A DNA stretch of 20,463 bases from an uncultured Saprospiraceae bacterium (GTDB lineage: Bacteria > Bacteroidota > Bacteroidia > Chitinophagales > Saprospiraceae). Under the pieces are notes generated by a model. It had not been told where the DNA came from, ran no database searches, and saw nothing but the letters and a program-made list of their open reading frames with translations. Location: the NCBI GenBank assembly GCA_937967535.1, contig CALCMV010000268.1, forward strand, positions 1 through 20,463, given 5' to 3'. How positions within the stretch are numbered: the first letter of the stretch is position 1; each line of letters begins with the position of its first letter. The translations under genes were made by a program, and so were the position numbers. Positions 1 to 7,853 of this stretch are shown here, one piece after another.

Positions 1-126
1 GATTTTTGATTTTTGATTTTTGATTTTTGATTTTTGATTTTTGATTTTTGATTTTTGATTTTTGATTTTTGATTTTTGATTTTTGATTTTTGATTTTTGA
101 TTTTTGATTTTTGATTTTTGATTTTT
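1..126. repeat. (GATTTTT) heptanucleotide array, at least 18 copies
   Basis: Eighteen perfect, uninterrupted copies of the 7-bp word GATTTTT fill the left edge, so the array probably continues outside the window. It lies downstream of the minus-strand HIT gene. A short reverse-oriented partner (AATCAAAAATT, 143-153) overlaps the HIT stop codon, so a transcript reading out of the gene could pair the two. The same word recurs at 12881-12914 and, inverted, at 13042-13066. An array this pure is expected to change copy number by slippage, and it may also be mis-sized by short-read assembly. Confidence 0.97.
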
Positions 127-144
127 GACGGCTTTACAGGGCAA

Positions 145-537
145 TCAAAAATTCCGATGAATGTCGGCGGCTATCTGTTCAAATTCTTCCTTAGAAAGTT
201 TTAGTTTTGGATTGGCGAAAGAATATTCACGCATCGAATTGATAGGAATGAGGTGAATATGTGCATGAGGCACTTCCAAACCGACCACTGCCATGGTTAC
301 ACGTTGGCAGGGAATCGCCTTATCAATCGCATGGGCTACTTTTTTAGCGAACACATGAAGCCCCGCAAGCAACTCATCATCAAGGTCAAATATATTATCG
401 GTTTCTTGTTTGGGAATAACAAGCGTATGCCCGCGTGTAACGGGATTGATGTCGAGAAATGCAAAATAATGGTCGTCTTCCGCTATTTTATAAGAAGGGA
501 TTTCACCCTTAATGATGCGTGTGAATATGCTTGCCAT
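145..537 (-). CDS. HIT family hydrolase (histidine triad nucleotide-binding protein)
   Basis: This 130-residue protein is a typical single-domain HIT protein. The histidine triad H91-A-H93-I-H95-L-I lies near the C-terminus, and H93 is expected to be the nucleophile that attacks the alpha-phosphate. The N-terminal part also fits the family (IFxRIIxGEIPS at 4-15; FLDINPVTRGHTLVIPK at 27-43). HIT/HINT proteins hydrolyse nucleotide phosphoramidates or dinucleoside polyphosphates in the cytoplasm; the substrate cannot be read from sequence. It is the last gene of a minus-strand run greA - FAD monooxygenase - HIT, separated from its upstream neighbour by 138 bp of repeat-rich DNA. The stop codon lies inside a repeat word related to the array at 1-126. 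Confidence 0.93.
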   Translation of the reverse strand: MASIFTRIIKGEIPSYKIAEDDHYFAFLDINPVTRGHTLVIPKQETDNIFDLDDELLAGLHVFAKKVAHAIDKAIPCQRVTMAVVGLEVPHAHIHLIPINSMREYSFANPKLKLSKEEFEQIAADIHRNF

Positions 538-675
538 ATGTCAATGAGTGAATGAGTGAATGAGTGAATGAGTGAATATTTTTAATGCGATAATGCTGAA
601 ATGCGTTAATGCTATAATGACGAATGAGTAAATTTTTCATTTTCATTGTTTTTTCATTTTCATTGAGATTTTCAT
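538..675. repeat. 8-bp AATG-periodic repeat with inverted CATT arm
   Basis: Four perfect copies of AATGAGTG occupy 543-574. After a 9-base break the 8-bp period resumes in degenerate form at 584-631, with AATGCGAT, AATGCTGA, AATGCGTT, AATGCTAT and AATGACGA in series. From about 637 to 675 the strand switches to CATTTT/CATTG words, which are the reverse-complement sense of AATG, up to the stop codon of the FAD monooxygenase (676). The island therefore fills the whole gap between the two genes. No promoter or conventional terminator is evident here. Confidence 0.85.
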
Positions 676-1800
676 TTAAAATTCTTCTACTTGATATACT
701 TTATTCATTTGTGAAGTAAGGGTTTTTTCGGGCGTGGCTTTCATCATCAGTTTTATGATAGGTTGCATGATGGGGCTGTGTGCTGCTTGTCCGAATCTCC
801 ATGAATTATTGACGATATCATCAACTTTTGCCCTTCTTTTTTGCTCAAATATTTTGAAGCTTTCTTGCGATAAATTGTTTTGTGCCAATAAATTGCTGAT
901 GTAATACGCATCTTCGATGCCCTGACATGCGCCTTGTCCCATATTCGGTGTAGTAGCATGGGCAGCATCGCCAAGCAAGCAAGTATTACCTTTGTGCCAA
1001 GTTCTAAGTCGTTTTAAATCAGAGAGTTGAGCCGTATGGATATATCCGGCGTGTTCAATAATCTCATTGACCACCGGAGAAAAATCTCTAAACAAAGATT
1101 GAATGTACTTCGTGTCTGCTTCCGGGCTATGCTCATTCATGGTTTGTACCGCATACCAATAAACCTCATCATGCGAGATATTGGAAAAGCCGAATCTGCG
1201 TTTGTGTCCCCACGATTCCCGCCCTGCCTGCATCAAAGATTCGGGCAGTTTGAATTTGGAAATTCCCCGCCAACACATTTGATTGGTCTTGCGAATTTCC
1301 GAATTGGGGAATAGATGTTGTCGCACTTGCGAGTGAATCCCGTCCGCACCCAATACTATATCTGCTTCAATCTGTTGTGCTGAAAAATTAATTCGGATTT
1401 TGTTGTTTTCGGTGCTTTGCGAGTTGTATTTTTTACCAAGTTCAATCTGACCGTATCGGCTAAATTCATCAAAAAGTACTTGCTGCAATCGTCCTCTGTG
1501 AATAGCAATCGTTTGGTTGCCATATTCGTCTTGTAGCAATTCGTTTTTGAGTTTTTTGATAGGTCGAAGGTCAGGATAGACGATGTTTACTCTTTGAAGT
1601 TGTATGCCTTTTTCGAGGATTTTATCTTTGATGCCCAACCAGTTTAGGATTTTTACCGCATTGGGTTGCAACCATATTCCTGCCCCGATTTCGCTTAGGG
1701 TTTCTGCTTGCTCATACACCTTCGATGCTATGCCCAGTTTGTGTAGTGCAAGTGCAGTGGTCAGCCCTGTAATTCCGCCGCCTATGATTGCAATTTTCAT
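676..1800 (-). CDS. FAD-dependent aromatic-ring-hydroxylase-type monooxygenase
   Basis: This is a class A flavoprotein monooxygenase of the FAD_binding_3 type, 374 residues from the chosen start. It carries all three family signatures: the Rossmann GGGITG (G7-x-G9-x-x-G12) with the ribose-binding acidic residue E30, the DG motif GADGIHS (151-157), and the GD motif LLGDAAHATTPNMGQG (275-290). Such enzymes use NAD(P)H and O2 to hydroxylate or epoxidise a substrate; relatives include salicylate and urate hydroxylases and zeaxanthin epoxidase. The substrate here is unknown. An ATG 12 codons upstream (1836) is in frame, but it would place the Rossmann fold away from the N-terminus and overlap greA. 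The ATG at 1800 lies 4 bases after the greA stop, suggesting co-transcription. Confidence 0.9.
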   Translation of the reverse strand: MKIAIIGGGITGLTTALALHKLGIASKVYEQAETLSEIGAGIWLQPNAVKILNWLGIKDKILEKGIQLQRVNIVYPDLRPIKKLKNELLQDEYGNQTIAIHRGRLQQVLFDEFSRYGQIELGKKYNSQSTENNKIRINFSAQQIEADIVLGADGIHSQVRQHLFPNSEIRKTNQMCWRGISKFKLPESLMQAGRESWGHKRRFGFSNISHDEVYWYAVQTMNEHSPEADTKYIQSLFRDFSPVVNEIIEHAGYIHTAQLSDLKRLRTWHKGNTCLLGDAAHATTPNMGQGACQGIEDAYYISNLLAQNNLSQESFKIFEQKRRAKVDDIVNNSWRFGQAAHSPIMQPIIKLMMKATPEKTLTSQMNKVYQVEEF

Positions 1801-1804
1801 TCGA

Positions 1805-2278
1805 TTAGAGACTAATGGAAATATCCAATATTTCAAAAGCCATTGAGCCGCGTGGCGTGGTCACTTGTGCCGTATCGCCTACTGTTTTCCCAAGCAAACT
1901 ATTGCCAATAGGTGAAGCGGTTGAAATTTTCTTTTGCTTCATATCTGCCTCTGCTTCAGAGACTAATGTATATACAAATTCTTTTTTTGTCTTGGTATTT
2001 TTAATTTTTACGGTAGAAAGCACACGTACCTCCGAGGTGTCCAAATCTTCTGCCCTGAGTACTCTCGAATTAGAGAGAATTTTGCTCAATTCATTGATTT
2101 TCAATTCCAATAAACCTTGCGCGTCTTTCGCCGCGTCATATTCTGCGTTTTCCGATAAATCGCCTTTTTCTCTCGCTTCTGCGATAGCTGCCGATGCTTC
2201 TGCTCTGCCCACACTTTTCATATGTTCCAATTCTGCCGTCAACTCGTCGAATTTGGATTGCGTTAGATAATTAGTCAT
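1805..2278 (-). CDS. greA: Transcription elongation factor GreA
   Basis: At 157 residues this is full length for GreA. The N-terminal coiled coil carries the tip motif AREKGDLSENAEYDAAKD (35-52), with the acidic residues D40 and E43 that hold the catalytic Mg2+ in RNA polymerase. The C-terminal FKBP-like domain ends with the typical ISTASPIGNSLLGKTVGD block. GreA inserts its coiled coil into the secondary channel of RNA polymerase and stimulates cleavage of backtracked transcripts. It is probably the first gene of the greA - monooxygenase - HIT unit: strong terminators lie upstream and a candidate -7 element sits 70 bp before the start. A TTTAAG repeat island begins at the base next to the start codon, so the 5' leader is itself repeat DNA. 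Confidence 0.97.
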   Translation of the reverse strand: MTNYLTQSKFDELTAELEHMKSVGRAEASAAIAEAREKGDLSENAEYDAAKDAQGLLELKINELSKILSNSRVLRAEDLDTSEVRVLSTVKIKNTKTKKEFVYTLVSEAEADMKQKKISTASPIGNSLLGKTVGDTAQVTTPRGSMAFEILDISISL

Positions 2279-2420
2279 ATTAAGATTAAGATTAAATTTA
2301 AGTTTAAGTTTAAGATGAGTTTAAGTTTAAAAATTTAATTTGCATTAACAAAAATATTAATTTAATTATTTTTGGAAAAAATAATTTTTAAACACGCTCT
2401 TAGCTTTGAACTTAAACTTA
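2279..2420. repeat. TTTAAG/ATTAAG 6-bp repeat island with inverted partner
   Basis: Six-base words run without a gap from the greA start codon: ATTAAG twice, ATTAAA, TTTAAG three times, ATGAG, TTTAAG, then TTTAAA (2279-2331). The inverted partner CTTAAACTTA lies at 2411-2420. This region is the greA leader on the minus strand. The full gap to the porin gene (2279-2594) holds this island, a possible promoter element and two terminators, and no credible ORF. Confidence 0.8.
2349..2356 (-). promoter_or_regulatory. Candidate Bacteroidota -7 element for greA
   Basis: On the minus strand the sequence reads TATTTTTG, an exact match to the TAnnTTTG -7 consensus of Bacteroidota housekeeping promoters. 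It sits 70 bases upstream of the greA ATG and downstream of the terminators of the preceding gene, where a promoter is needed. No TTTG/TTG -33 element is visible at the usual distance, and matches to so AT-rich a motif are easy to find by chance, so this is tentative. Confidence 0.3.
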
Positions 2421-2433
2421 TAAAGAAAAAAAT

Positions 2434-2452
2434 GCACAGAACGAGCCTGTGC
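2434..2452 (-). terminator. Second Rho-independent terminator after the porin locus
   Basis: The inverted repeat GCACAG...CTGTGC has a 7-base loop. On the minus strand it is followed directly by ATTTTTTTC. It lies just downstream of the larger hairpin at 2461-2500, making a tandem terminator that separates the TonB receptor/porin locus from greA. Confidence 0.75.
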
Positions 2453-2460
2453 TTTATAAA

Positions 2461-2500
2461 AAATGAGAAGAACATTTCGCGGAAAATGTTCTTCTCATTT
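2461..2500 (-). terminator. Strong Rho-independent terminator after the PorV/PorQ-like gene
   Basis: Perfect 17-bp arms (2461-2477 and 2484-2500) flank a 6-base loop. On the minus strand the stem is followed by more T residues, giving a run of six Ts across the stem foot. It lies about 95 bp downstream of the porin stop codon, the expected position for the end of the three-gene envelope locus. Confidence 0.85.
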
Positions 2501-2594
2501 ACAAATGTACAAAAAATATTTATATAGTGTCAAGTTTTTGATTGGATAATTCTTGGATTCAACAACCCAACAATTCGTCAACTCCTTGAAATCA

Positions 2595-3656
2595 CTATAT
2601 CGCTAACCGAATACCAATAGCATGAGTACCGTCGAAGGGACTCGTTGTTTTGTACGAATAATCTACACCAAATCGAGAGTCTTTGTCTTTACCGAAAGGC
2701 ACTTGGAGTGTTGCCCCTGCTGCCAGTCCGGTATGTACATTGGTGCGTATAGTATCGTCGAGCAAACCACCTTCGTAGCGGTAGCCCGCACGTACCATAA
2801 ACATCTCACCGAATGCGTACTCAATCCCGCCGCCGAATTGGTCGCGGGTAAATGAGTTGGAAACAAAAGCGACCATGATACTTATGCGCTGTGTTTCGTT
2901 GGCAAATTTGATGTCATAACCACCACCAATCTGAAATACAGATGGCAAGTCAAATGCTTTGAGGCGTGGGTCGGAGGTAAAACCTTCATTACCGGTGACG
3001 GGACTTTCGTTGCTCGGTGGCGAGAAAGTCGGGAAGGAAAGTCCTGAACCTTTGAATTTGACGGCAGTACCGATATTTCGTAGGCTGATTCCTATTTTCA
3101 AGCCACCTGTCTGGTACTGAATACCCGCGTCAAAAGCAACACCTGTGGCACTCACATCACTCGTAGCCTGTTCGGAAATCAAACGAGTCAAAACACCTAC
3201 ACTGATACGCTCCGAGAAGGTATGCGAATAGCCTAAACCGAGATTAAAATATAGTGGTTCGTAAGTAACACCCAAGCCTTCCGGCTGGTTGACGGTCGTA
3301 ACGGGAATTTCTCCAAAATCAACGGACATTAATGATAGTCCCAAAACACCGTTTTCGCCGATACGCTGACCAAAACCCAAACCATTCAATCCAATACCCG
3401 AACCTTGTAAGTAAAACGTATGGCTAAAATTCAATTCGGTTTGGTTGACCCCCGAAAGCCCTGCCGGATTGGTACGCAATGACTCAATACCACGTACATG
3501 ACCAATCCCCAAACCATACAATCCCGAACTTTGCGCCCAGGGGTTGAGCAGCAATTCATATGCCCCTGCTTGCCCTTGTCTGTCCGGATTGCCGGCTTCT
3601 GCCTGAAAAGCGAACCCGACAAGGAATATTATTGATAATATTAAATATTTTTTCAT
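2595..3656 (-). CDS. PorV/PorQ family outer-membrane protein
   Basis: A predicted signal peptide (MKKYLILSIIFLVGFAFQAEA) is followed by about 330 residues of alternating beta-strand, glycine- and aromatic-rich sequence. The family hallmark near the N-terminus is a GQAGAYELLLNPWAQSSGLYG...LRTNPAGLS segment, the counterpart of the 'G(M)GGA..NPAGL' region of PorV/PorQ/UPF0164 proteins, which are FadL-like 14-stranded barrels. It ends in a typical short terminal strand (GIRLAI). PorV shuttles type IX secretion substrates from the translocon to the attachment complex; PorQ and other paralogues are less well defined. Its position last in a locus with a giant secreted protein suggests a dedicated partner role, which is inference. 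An in-frame ATG 7 codons upstream (3677) is an alternative start; the chosen one gives the cleaner signal peptide. Confidence 0.85.
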   Translation of the reverse strand: MKKYLILSIIFLVGFAFQAEAGNPDRQGQAGAYELLLNPWAQSSGLYGLGIGHVRGIESLRTNPAGLSGVNQTELNFSHTFYLQGSGIGLNGLGFGQRIGENGVLGLSLMSVDFGEIPVTTVNQPEGLGVTYEPLYFNLGLGYSHTFSERISVGVLTRLISEQATSDVSATGVAFDAGIQYQTGGLKIGISLRNIGTAVKFKGSGLSFPTFSPPSNESPVTGNEGFTSDPRLKAFDLPSVFQIGGGYDIKFANETQRISIMVAFVSNSFTRDQFGGGIEYAFGEMFMVRAGYRYEGGLLDDTIRTNVHTGLAAGATLQVPFGKDKDSRFGVDYSYKTTSPFDGTHAIGIRLAI

Positions 3657-3681
3657 TTTGATATAATTTTGTTTCATGTTT

Positions 3682-3737
3682 GCATGGTTATATTATTTCA
3701 ATGAAATCTAATTAACAATGAAGCAGTATAACCATGC
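3682..3737 (-). repeat. 11-bp inverted repeat between the giant protein gene and the porin gene
   Basis: GCATGGTTATA (3682-3692) and TATAACCATGC (3727-3737) are perfect inverted arms around 34 bases. That loop itself contains the small dyad ATTTCAATGAAAT. The right arm lies 17 bases after the stop codon of the 1297-residue protein, and the left arm 25 bases before the porin ATG. There is no T tract on either strand, so it is better viewed as a stem-loop that could limit read-through or protect an mRNA end, setting relative expression of the two genes. Confidence 0.6.
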
Positions 3738-3754
3738 CTCCATGAATACTTTTT

Positions 3755-6700
3755 CTACAATCCGAAAGTATCAAATTCGCGGATACCACCGTACCATTTA
3801 ATGACTTTCTCACCCAAACCGGAAGCACTTGCATCAATGTGAATGATATAAACTCCACTCGCCACTGTAATGCCTTGCTCATTTTTCAAATCCCAATCTT
3901 GGGAGGTGACTAATTGGTCAGTCCCTCTACTCAGGTCGGGTTGTGCATTGCGATTGAAGGTGCGAATGAGTCGTCCGTCAAGCGAATAAATGCTGATTTT
4001 ACATCTTGCCGGCAAGTTAGTAAATTTCACCACTTGGTCGAGACTGGTGTTTTCGTAAGCCGAGAATCCAAGGTATGGATTCGGTACGGCATTAATCAGG
4101 TCTAATGCACTTTCGGCTACAGTTTGGTCGCCTGTGGTCGCTACTCTACTGCCGTCAATGGTAAATTCGTACATCGGGAAACCTTCATTTGATGCTTCTG
4201 CTTCTGTCACTTGGAATGGATTTTCGACCCTCAATTTGAAAATGACATCATTTGGAATAATTCCGTCTTCGATAGAATTCAACTCTACTATCGGTATCGG
4301 TGCTGTAGAAACCCATGCTACATCTGCCCATGCTGCTGCACGCACGATGCTACTTGAATTGCCAATGCCTTCCATTTGTGTCTGACCTTCATCGTATAAG
4401 GTAGTTGTTACGTAAATGTGGTGTTGTGCGCCAAATGACAGTTCTGCAATAGATGCCGGATTAGGTGTAATAGAGAAGAAAGTAGATGGATTCCAAATCA
4501 TATCAACTCCCGTTGCGTCAGGTTCCGGCAAGAAATCACCTCCGTAGAAAGTATTTTCACCAAAGAACATGTTTAAACGCTCACCCGTTTCTACATTGAC
4601 AGCATAACCGGGGAACCATGACATGCCATTGCCTGTTCCGTCAGGCTGACCGTTTTGGTCTACAGATGGTGCATTTCTGATTCTAAAGAAAGCATCATCA
4701 TCAGGTGGAATACCACCAATATCCGGGTCTTCATAAAATTCTGTAAATGAATTGACTACAATACATCTAGTCCATTTTGATTTATCAGAAGTCAATACAA
4801 TATCTACATTAGGTAGTGCATTTCTGCGTCTGTTGTCATTTGTAGTAAATTGACCATTGATAAATGAATTATCTGGTCTTGGTGTAACGAACCAATCAAT
4901 ACCACCACCAATAGCAAATGGACTCGCTGTGGTCAGATAGAAGGGTGCCCATGCCCCACCAAGTACCTGACTATACACCCTGTTCGGGTCTAATGCCTCG
5001 TCCGGCTCACCTGCATTTGTTTTGATATAATTACTGACAAAACCAAAGCCGTCGTCCCGAACATTGGTGTACCACATAGGTCCGTCCGGGTCGGCATAAT
5101 CAACGCTAGCTCCAAAGAAGCCGTTGTTGCTTGTCGGGTCGTCATAGACTTCGCCCGATTGTCCTACGGAGATAGAGATGCCCAATTCGGGAATCAACTG
5201 CTCATATGCCGAGCCTACAGGTTTTTCATTTTTCACAGGGTCAATGCCATTACCTTCCAATATCCATCCGATAGTATCTTTCAAATCTGTACTTTCAAAG
5301 TCATCGTCAATTAATCGTAGTGTATAAGTGCCACTTTTTAGTCTAAGCGGATCATATACTTGTACGTCAAAGGGACCTGCATTGACCTGATAAGTGAATC
5401 TTTCCTGTTTAGTGGTTTCACAAATAAGTTCTCTGGATTCGTCGGTCAATTCTAAGAAATTACCACCCATACCTTCGCCGTCGATGCGCGTGATTTCGGG
5501 CGAATTACCGTATTGGGTATTGATGACTGTACCATTTTCCGGCTCATTTTTATGCGGAATACCAGTATAAGTTTGAATATTACGACGACCTTGCAGATAA
5601 GGTGTTTGTTGCGTATTTTCAAAATTATTTGGGTCAAATGTCAGGAAGTCATTGTGTGCATAAGCTACTGCCGTAAAGTAGTATTTCTTATGATTAATCA
5701 AGCGGGTATCTCCCGTAGCAAACCTGTCATCTGTGATTCTGAATGAATGGCGGATTCCGGTATCGTCACCCTCTACTTTAATCGTAGGTGTGAAAATGCC
5801 GGGTGTTTCGTCGAATGGTTCATAATTCACGATAGTTCCTATGCCATCTCTGATATCTACTGAAGCTACCAATCGGGCTTCGTCACAATTGTCAAAATCA
5901 TCACAAGGAACGGTCTGACGTAATAATTGATAAATGGAATATCCTTGGAAATTATAGACCGAATCTTGGAATCCCGGTGGAATCAAGGGATCAAATTCCA
6001 TATATTCTTCGTTAAAATTGTTAGAACCCGGCCCATTGGAAAGCGTCAAAATTAATTCTTTGTCCAATTCTATGATAGAAACATCCGGTGCATCCGGTCC
6101 ATCAATAAGGTCGAAGCAACTATCAAAAAGACCTTGTGCCACACGGTCTGCACGCAATAGCGGCGTGTATGTAGGGCATGGATAATTACCTTCCGGCACC
6201 CATACTGCACCTACGATAATCTCGTTGGTAGCACCCGGATTGAGGGTGAAAGGTCCTGAAGATTGCACAAAACGACGGTCGTCCGGGTCGTTATTTACAC
6301 TACATTCTGACCAACCACTTGCATCCGAAGGGTCGTCAGGAAACATAAAGGCAGTGGGTTCAGTACCTTCCATATAACCGTCACCACCTTCTTGCACTGG
6401 TGTATCATCTTTCCAAAAACCGGATAAATAACCATAGTAATCCTGCGCTTCCTCCGGATTGGTGGTAGCAGGTGGATCACTCGGGTCAAAATTGTTGTTG
6501 TAGTAAATGAAAGCGGACATACCGATTTCATTGCCAAATTCATCTTTAGGACCTCTAAAGTAATCAACTCCTAATAATGGAACACGATTACCATAGCCAT
6601 TTACCCCTTGACAATCAGCGTCTGTAGCTACACCATTATAAACAATACCGAGTGATTCATCTACGACACAGCCCACATAGTCATTATTCCAACATCCTAA

Positions 6701-7648
6701 ATCCGGATCGACCCATTGCCCGATATACGTATCAAATAAAGCTACCGTTGCTTTATTGAGCATTGTGTATTTATAGAAGCTCATATTGTTCACCGCATTA
6801 TTGGTAGCAAATGAAAAAGCAAGTGCTTGTATTTCCATACCAATTTGGTCGGCACCTGTTTCGGAGTGGATATTTCCTACATCGTTGTAGAGCCACCAAA
6901 TCATCTGGTCGCCGAAAGCCACATCTGAGATGCTGTTTGCCTCACAGCCAATCACGCCGATTTGCGGAATATCCCCGTCAAAGGGATTGTAAACACCATC
7001 TACATTTTCATCATAAAATGGTGCAAGGTCAGTATTAACAGGTAATTGGAAGCCTGCCAAACCTTGAAAATGCGGATTATTTCGGGCAGGCCATCTCAGC
7101 AATGCGTCCGGCACTCCTTCATTGACCGAATTATCGGGCAAACCATCGCCGTCATCATCTGCAAGATAGTCTGCAACCAAATTTTCTATGTCAGACCCCA
7201 AGACCTCAAAATGTCTGTCCCATTGTTGGCAGATGCTTTGTTCTGTGGTACCATCTTCGCGGATAGGTCCGGGCCAAAAATCGTTACCCGTTTGTCGGTA
7301 AGTTTGGGCGGCGAGTTTCAGATTACCTGCTCCGTCGAAGCCTCCGACCCATATAGCGGCAGCAAAGATAGAAGATACCTCACGCTCGCCGGGATCTACA
7401 TTGGGTATGATATAACGTCCATCACTCAAATCCCACCACAAATCACCACCACCGAGTAGTCTGGCTCTTACGTTGTTGATATTGAGGTCGGTTTGAGAAG
7501 TAGAAGCCACGCAATCGCTACGAAGGGTAACTTCAGGGTTGTCCTGCGGTGGTGCTTCTCCCCCCGGAATTATATTCTTTTCTTTAGCCGTACCTATTTG
7601 CAGGCATCCGGCGATAAGTAAAAGAACTATGAGAAATTTATTTTTCAT
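3755..7648 (-). CDS. Giant secreted protein with type IX-style C-terminal sorting domain
   Basis: This 1297-residue exported protein has an N-terminal hydrophobic signal (about residues 4-20). The middle is rich in Asp, Asn, Gly and Trp, and includes a block NNVRARLLGGGDLWWDL (58-74) and a WVGGFDGAGNLKLAAQTYRQ-like stretch that I associate with large Saprospiraceae surface proteins. Possible Ca2+-binding loops are DDDGDGLPD (164-172) and DENVDGVYNPFDGD (213-226). The last ~110 residues (from VPNPY, about 1188, through KISIYSLDGRLI, WDLKNEQG and GVYIIHI to the end) form a sorting-domain-like beta sandwich related to gliding/type IX C-terminal domains. It is probably secreted by the type IX system and attached at the cell surface. 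The signal contains I-A-G-C15, which fits a lipobox, so lipoprotein processing is an alternative to cleavage after A21. The molecular function is unknown. It lies between a TonB receptor and a PorV/PorQ-like protein. Confidence 0.8.
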   Translation of the reverse strand: MKNKFLIVLLLIAGCLQIGTAKEKNIIPGGEAPPQDNPEVTLRSDCVASTSQTDLNINNVRARLLGGGDLWWDLSDGRYIIPNVDPGEREVSSIFAAAIWVGGFDGAGNLKLAAQTYRQTGNDFWPGPIREDGTTEQSICQQWDRHFEVLGSDIENLVADYLADDDGDGLPDNSVNEGVPDALLRWPARNNPHFQGLAGFQLPVNTDLAPFYDENVDGVYNPFDGDIPQIGVIGCEANSISDVAFGDQMIWWLYNDVGNIHSETGADQIGMEIQALAFSFATNNAVNNMSFYKYTMLNKATVALFDTYIGQWVDPDLGCWNNDYVGCVVDESLGIVYNGVATDADCQGVNGYGNRVPLLGVDYFRGPKDEFGNEIGMSAFIYYNNNFDPSDPPATTNPEEAQDYYGYLSGFWKDDTPVQEGGDGYMEGTEPTAFMFPDDPSDASGWSECSVNNDPDDRRFVQSSGPFTLNPGATNEIIVGAVWVPEGNYPCPTYTPLLRADRVAQGLFDSCFDLIDGPDAPDVSIIELDKELILTLSNGPGSNNFNEEYMEFDPLIPPGFQDSVYNFQGYSIYQLLRQTVPCDDFDNCDEARLVASVDIRDGIGTIVNYEPFDETPGIFTPTIKVEGDDTGIRHSFRITDDRFATGDTRLINHKKYYFTAVAYAHNDFLTFDPNNFENTQQTPYLQGRRNIQTYTGIPHKNEPENGTVINTQYGNSPEITRIDGEGMGGNFLELTDESRELICETTKQERFTYQVNAGPFDVQVYDPLRLKSGTYTLRLIDDDFESTDLKDTIGWILEGNGIDPVKNEKPVGSAYEQLIPELGISISVGQSGEVYDDPTSNNGFFGASVDYADPDGPMWYTNVRDDGFGFVSNYIKTNAGEPDEALDPNRVYSQVLGGAWAPFYLTTASPFAIGGGIDWFVTPRPDNSFINGQFTTNDNRRRNALPNVDIVLTSDKSKWTRCIVVNSFTEFYEDPDIGGIPPDDDAFFRIRNAPSVDQNGQPDGTGNGMSWFPGYAVNVETGERLNMFFGENTFYGGDFLPEPDATGVDMIWNPSTFFSITPNPASIAELSFGAQHHIYVTTTLYDEGQTQMEGIGNSSSIVRAAAWADVAWVSTAPIPIVELNSIEDGIIPNDVIFKLRVENPFQVTEAEASNEGFPMYEFTIDGSRVATTGDQTVAESALDLINAVPNPYLGFSAYENTSLDQVVKFTNLPARCKISIYSLDGRLIRTFNRNAQPDLSRGTDQLVTSQDWDLKNEQGITVASGVYIIHIDASASGLGEKVIKWYGGIREFDTFGL

Positions 7649-7853
7649 GACTAATTAAATTTAAGAATAAGTTCAAGTTTAAGTTTGGATTATCTTATTT
7701 CATCTTAAAAAATTGATACTCAATTTTTTATTATGTAAATTAAACTTGTTTCAATCATATTTGATTTTAAATTTGAATGAATACTTATTCTTTTTAAATT
7801 TTAATAATAAAATACGTTGTTGGTTATTTCGTAAATTATTGAATTAAAATATC
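7649..7853 (-). repeat. Nested inverted repeats between receptor and giant-protein genes
   Basis: This 205-bp AT-rich spacer has no ORF. A perfect 11-bp hairpin (TAAAAAATTGA at 7706-7716, TCAATTTTTTA at 7720-7730, 3-base loop) is enclosed by a second pair of arms, CAAGTTTAA at 7674-7682 and TTAAACTTG at 7740-7748. The outer left arm belongs to a short run of GTTCAAG/GTTTAAG words beginning 16 bp upstream of the giant-protein start. On the minus strand the inner hairpin contains a T6 run in its 3' arm, so it could act as a weak terminator or attenuator within the locus. Confidence 0.6.

Noticed and set aside
1..126. Array at the left edge as a CRISPR
   Set aside because: The units are 7 bp, contiguous and identical, with no spacers; it is a simple tandem repeat.
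676..1800. Calling the monooxygenase a tetracycline-inactivating TetX
   Set aside because: The visible motifs are shared by all class A flavin monooxygenases; nothing specific to TetX could be identified.
1801..1836. Upstream ATG for the FAD monooxygenase
   Set aside because: It overlaps greA, and the Rossmann strand normally begins within a few residues of the start.
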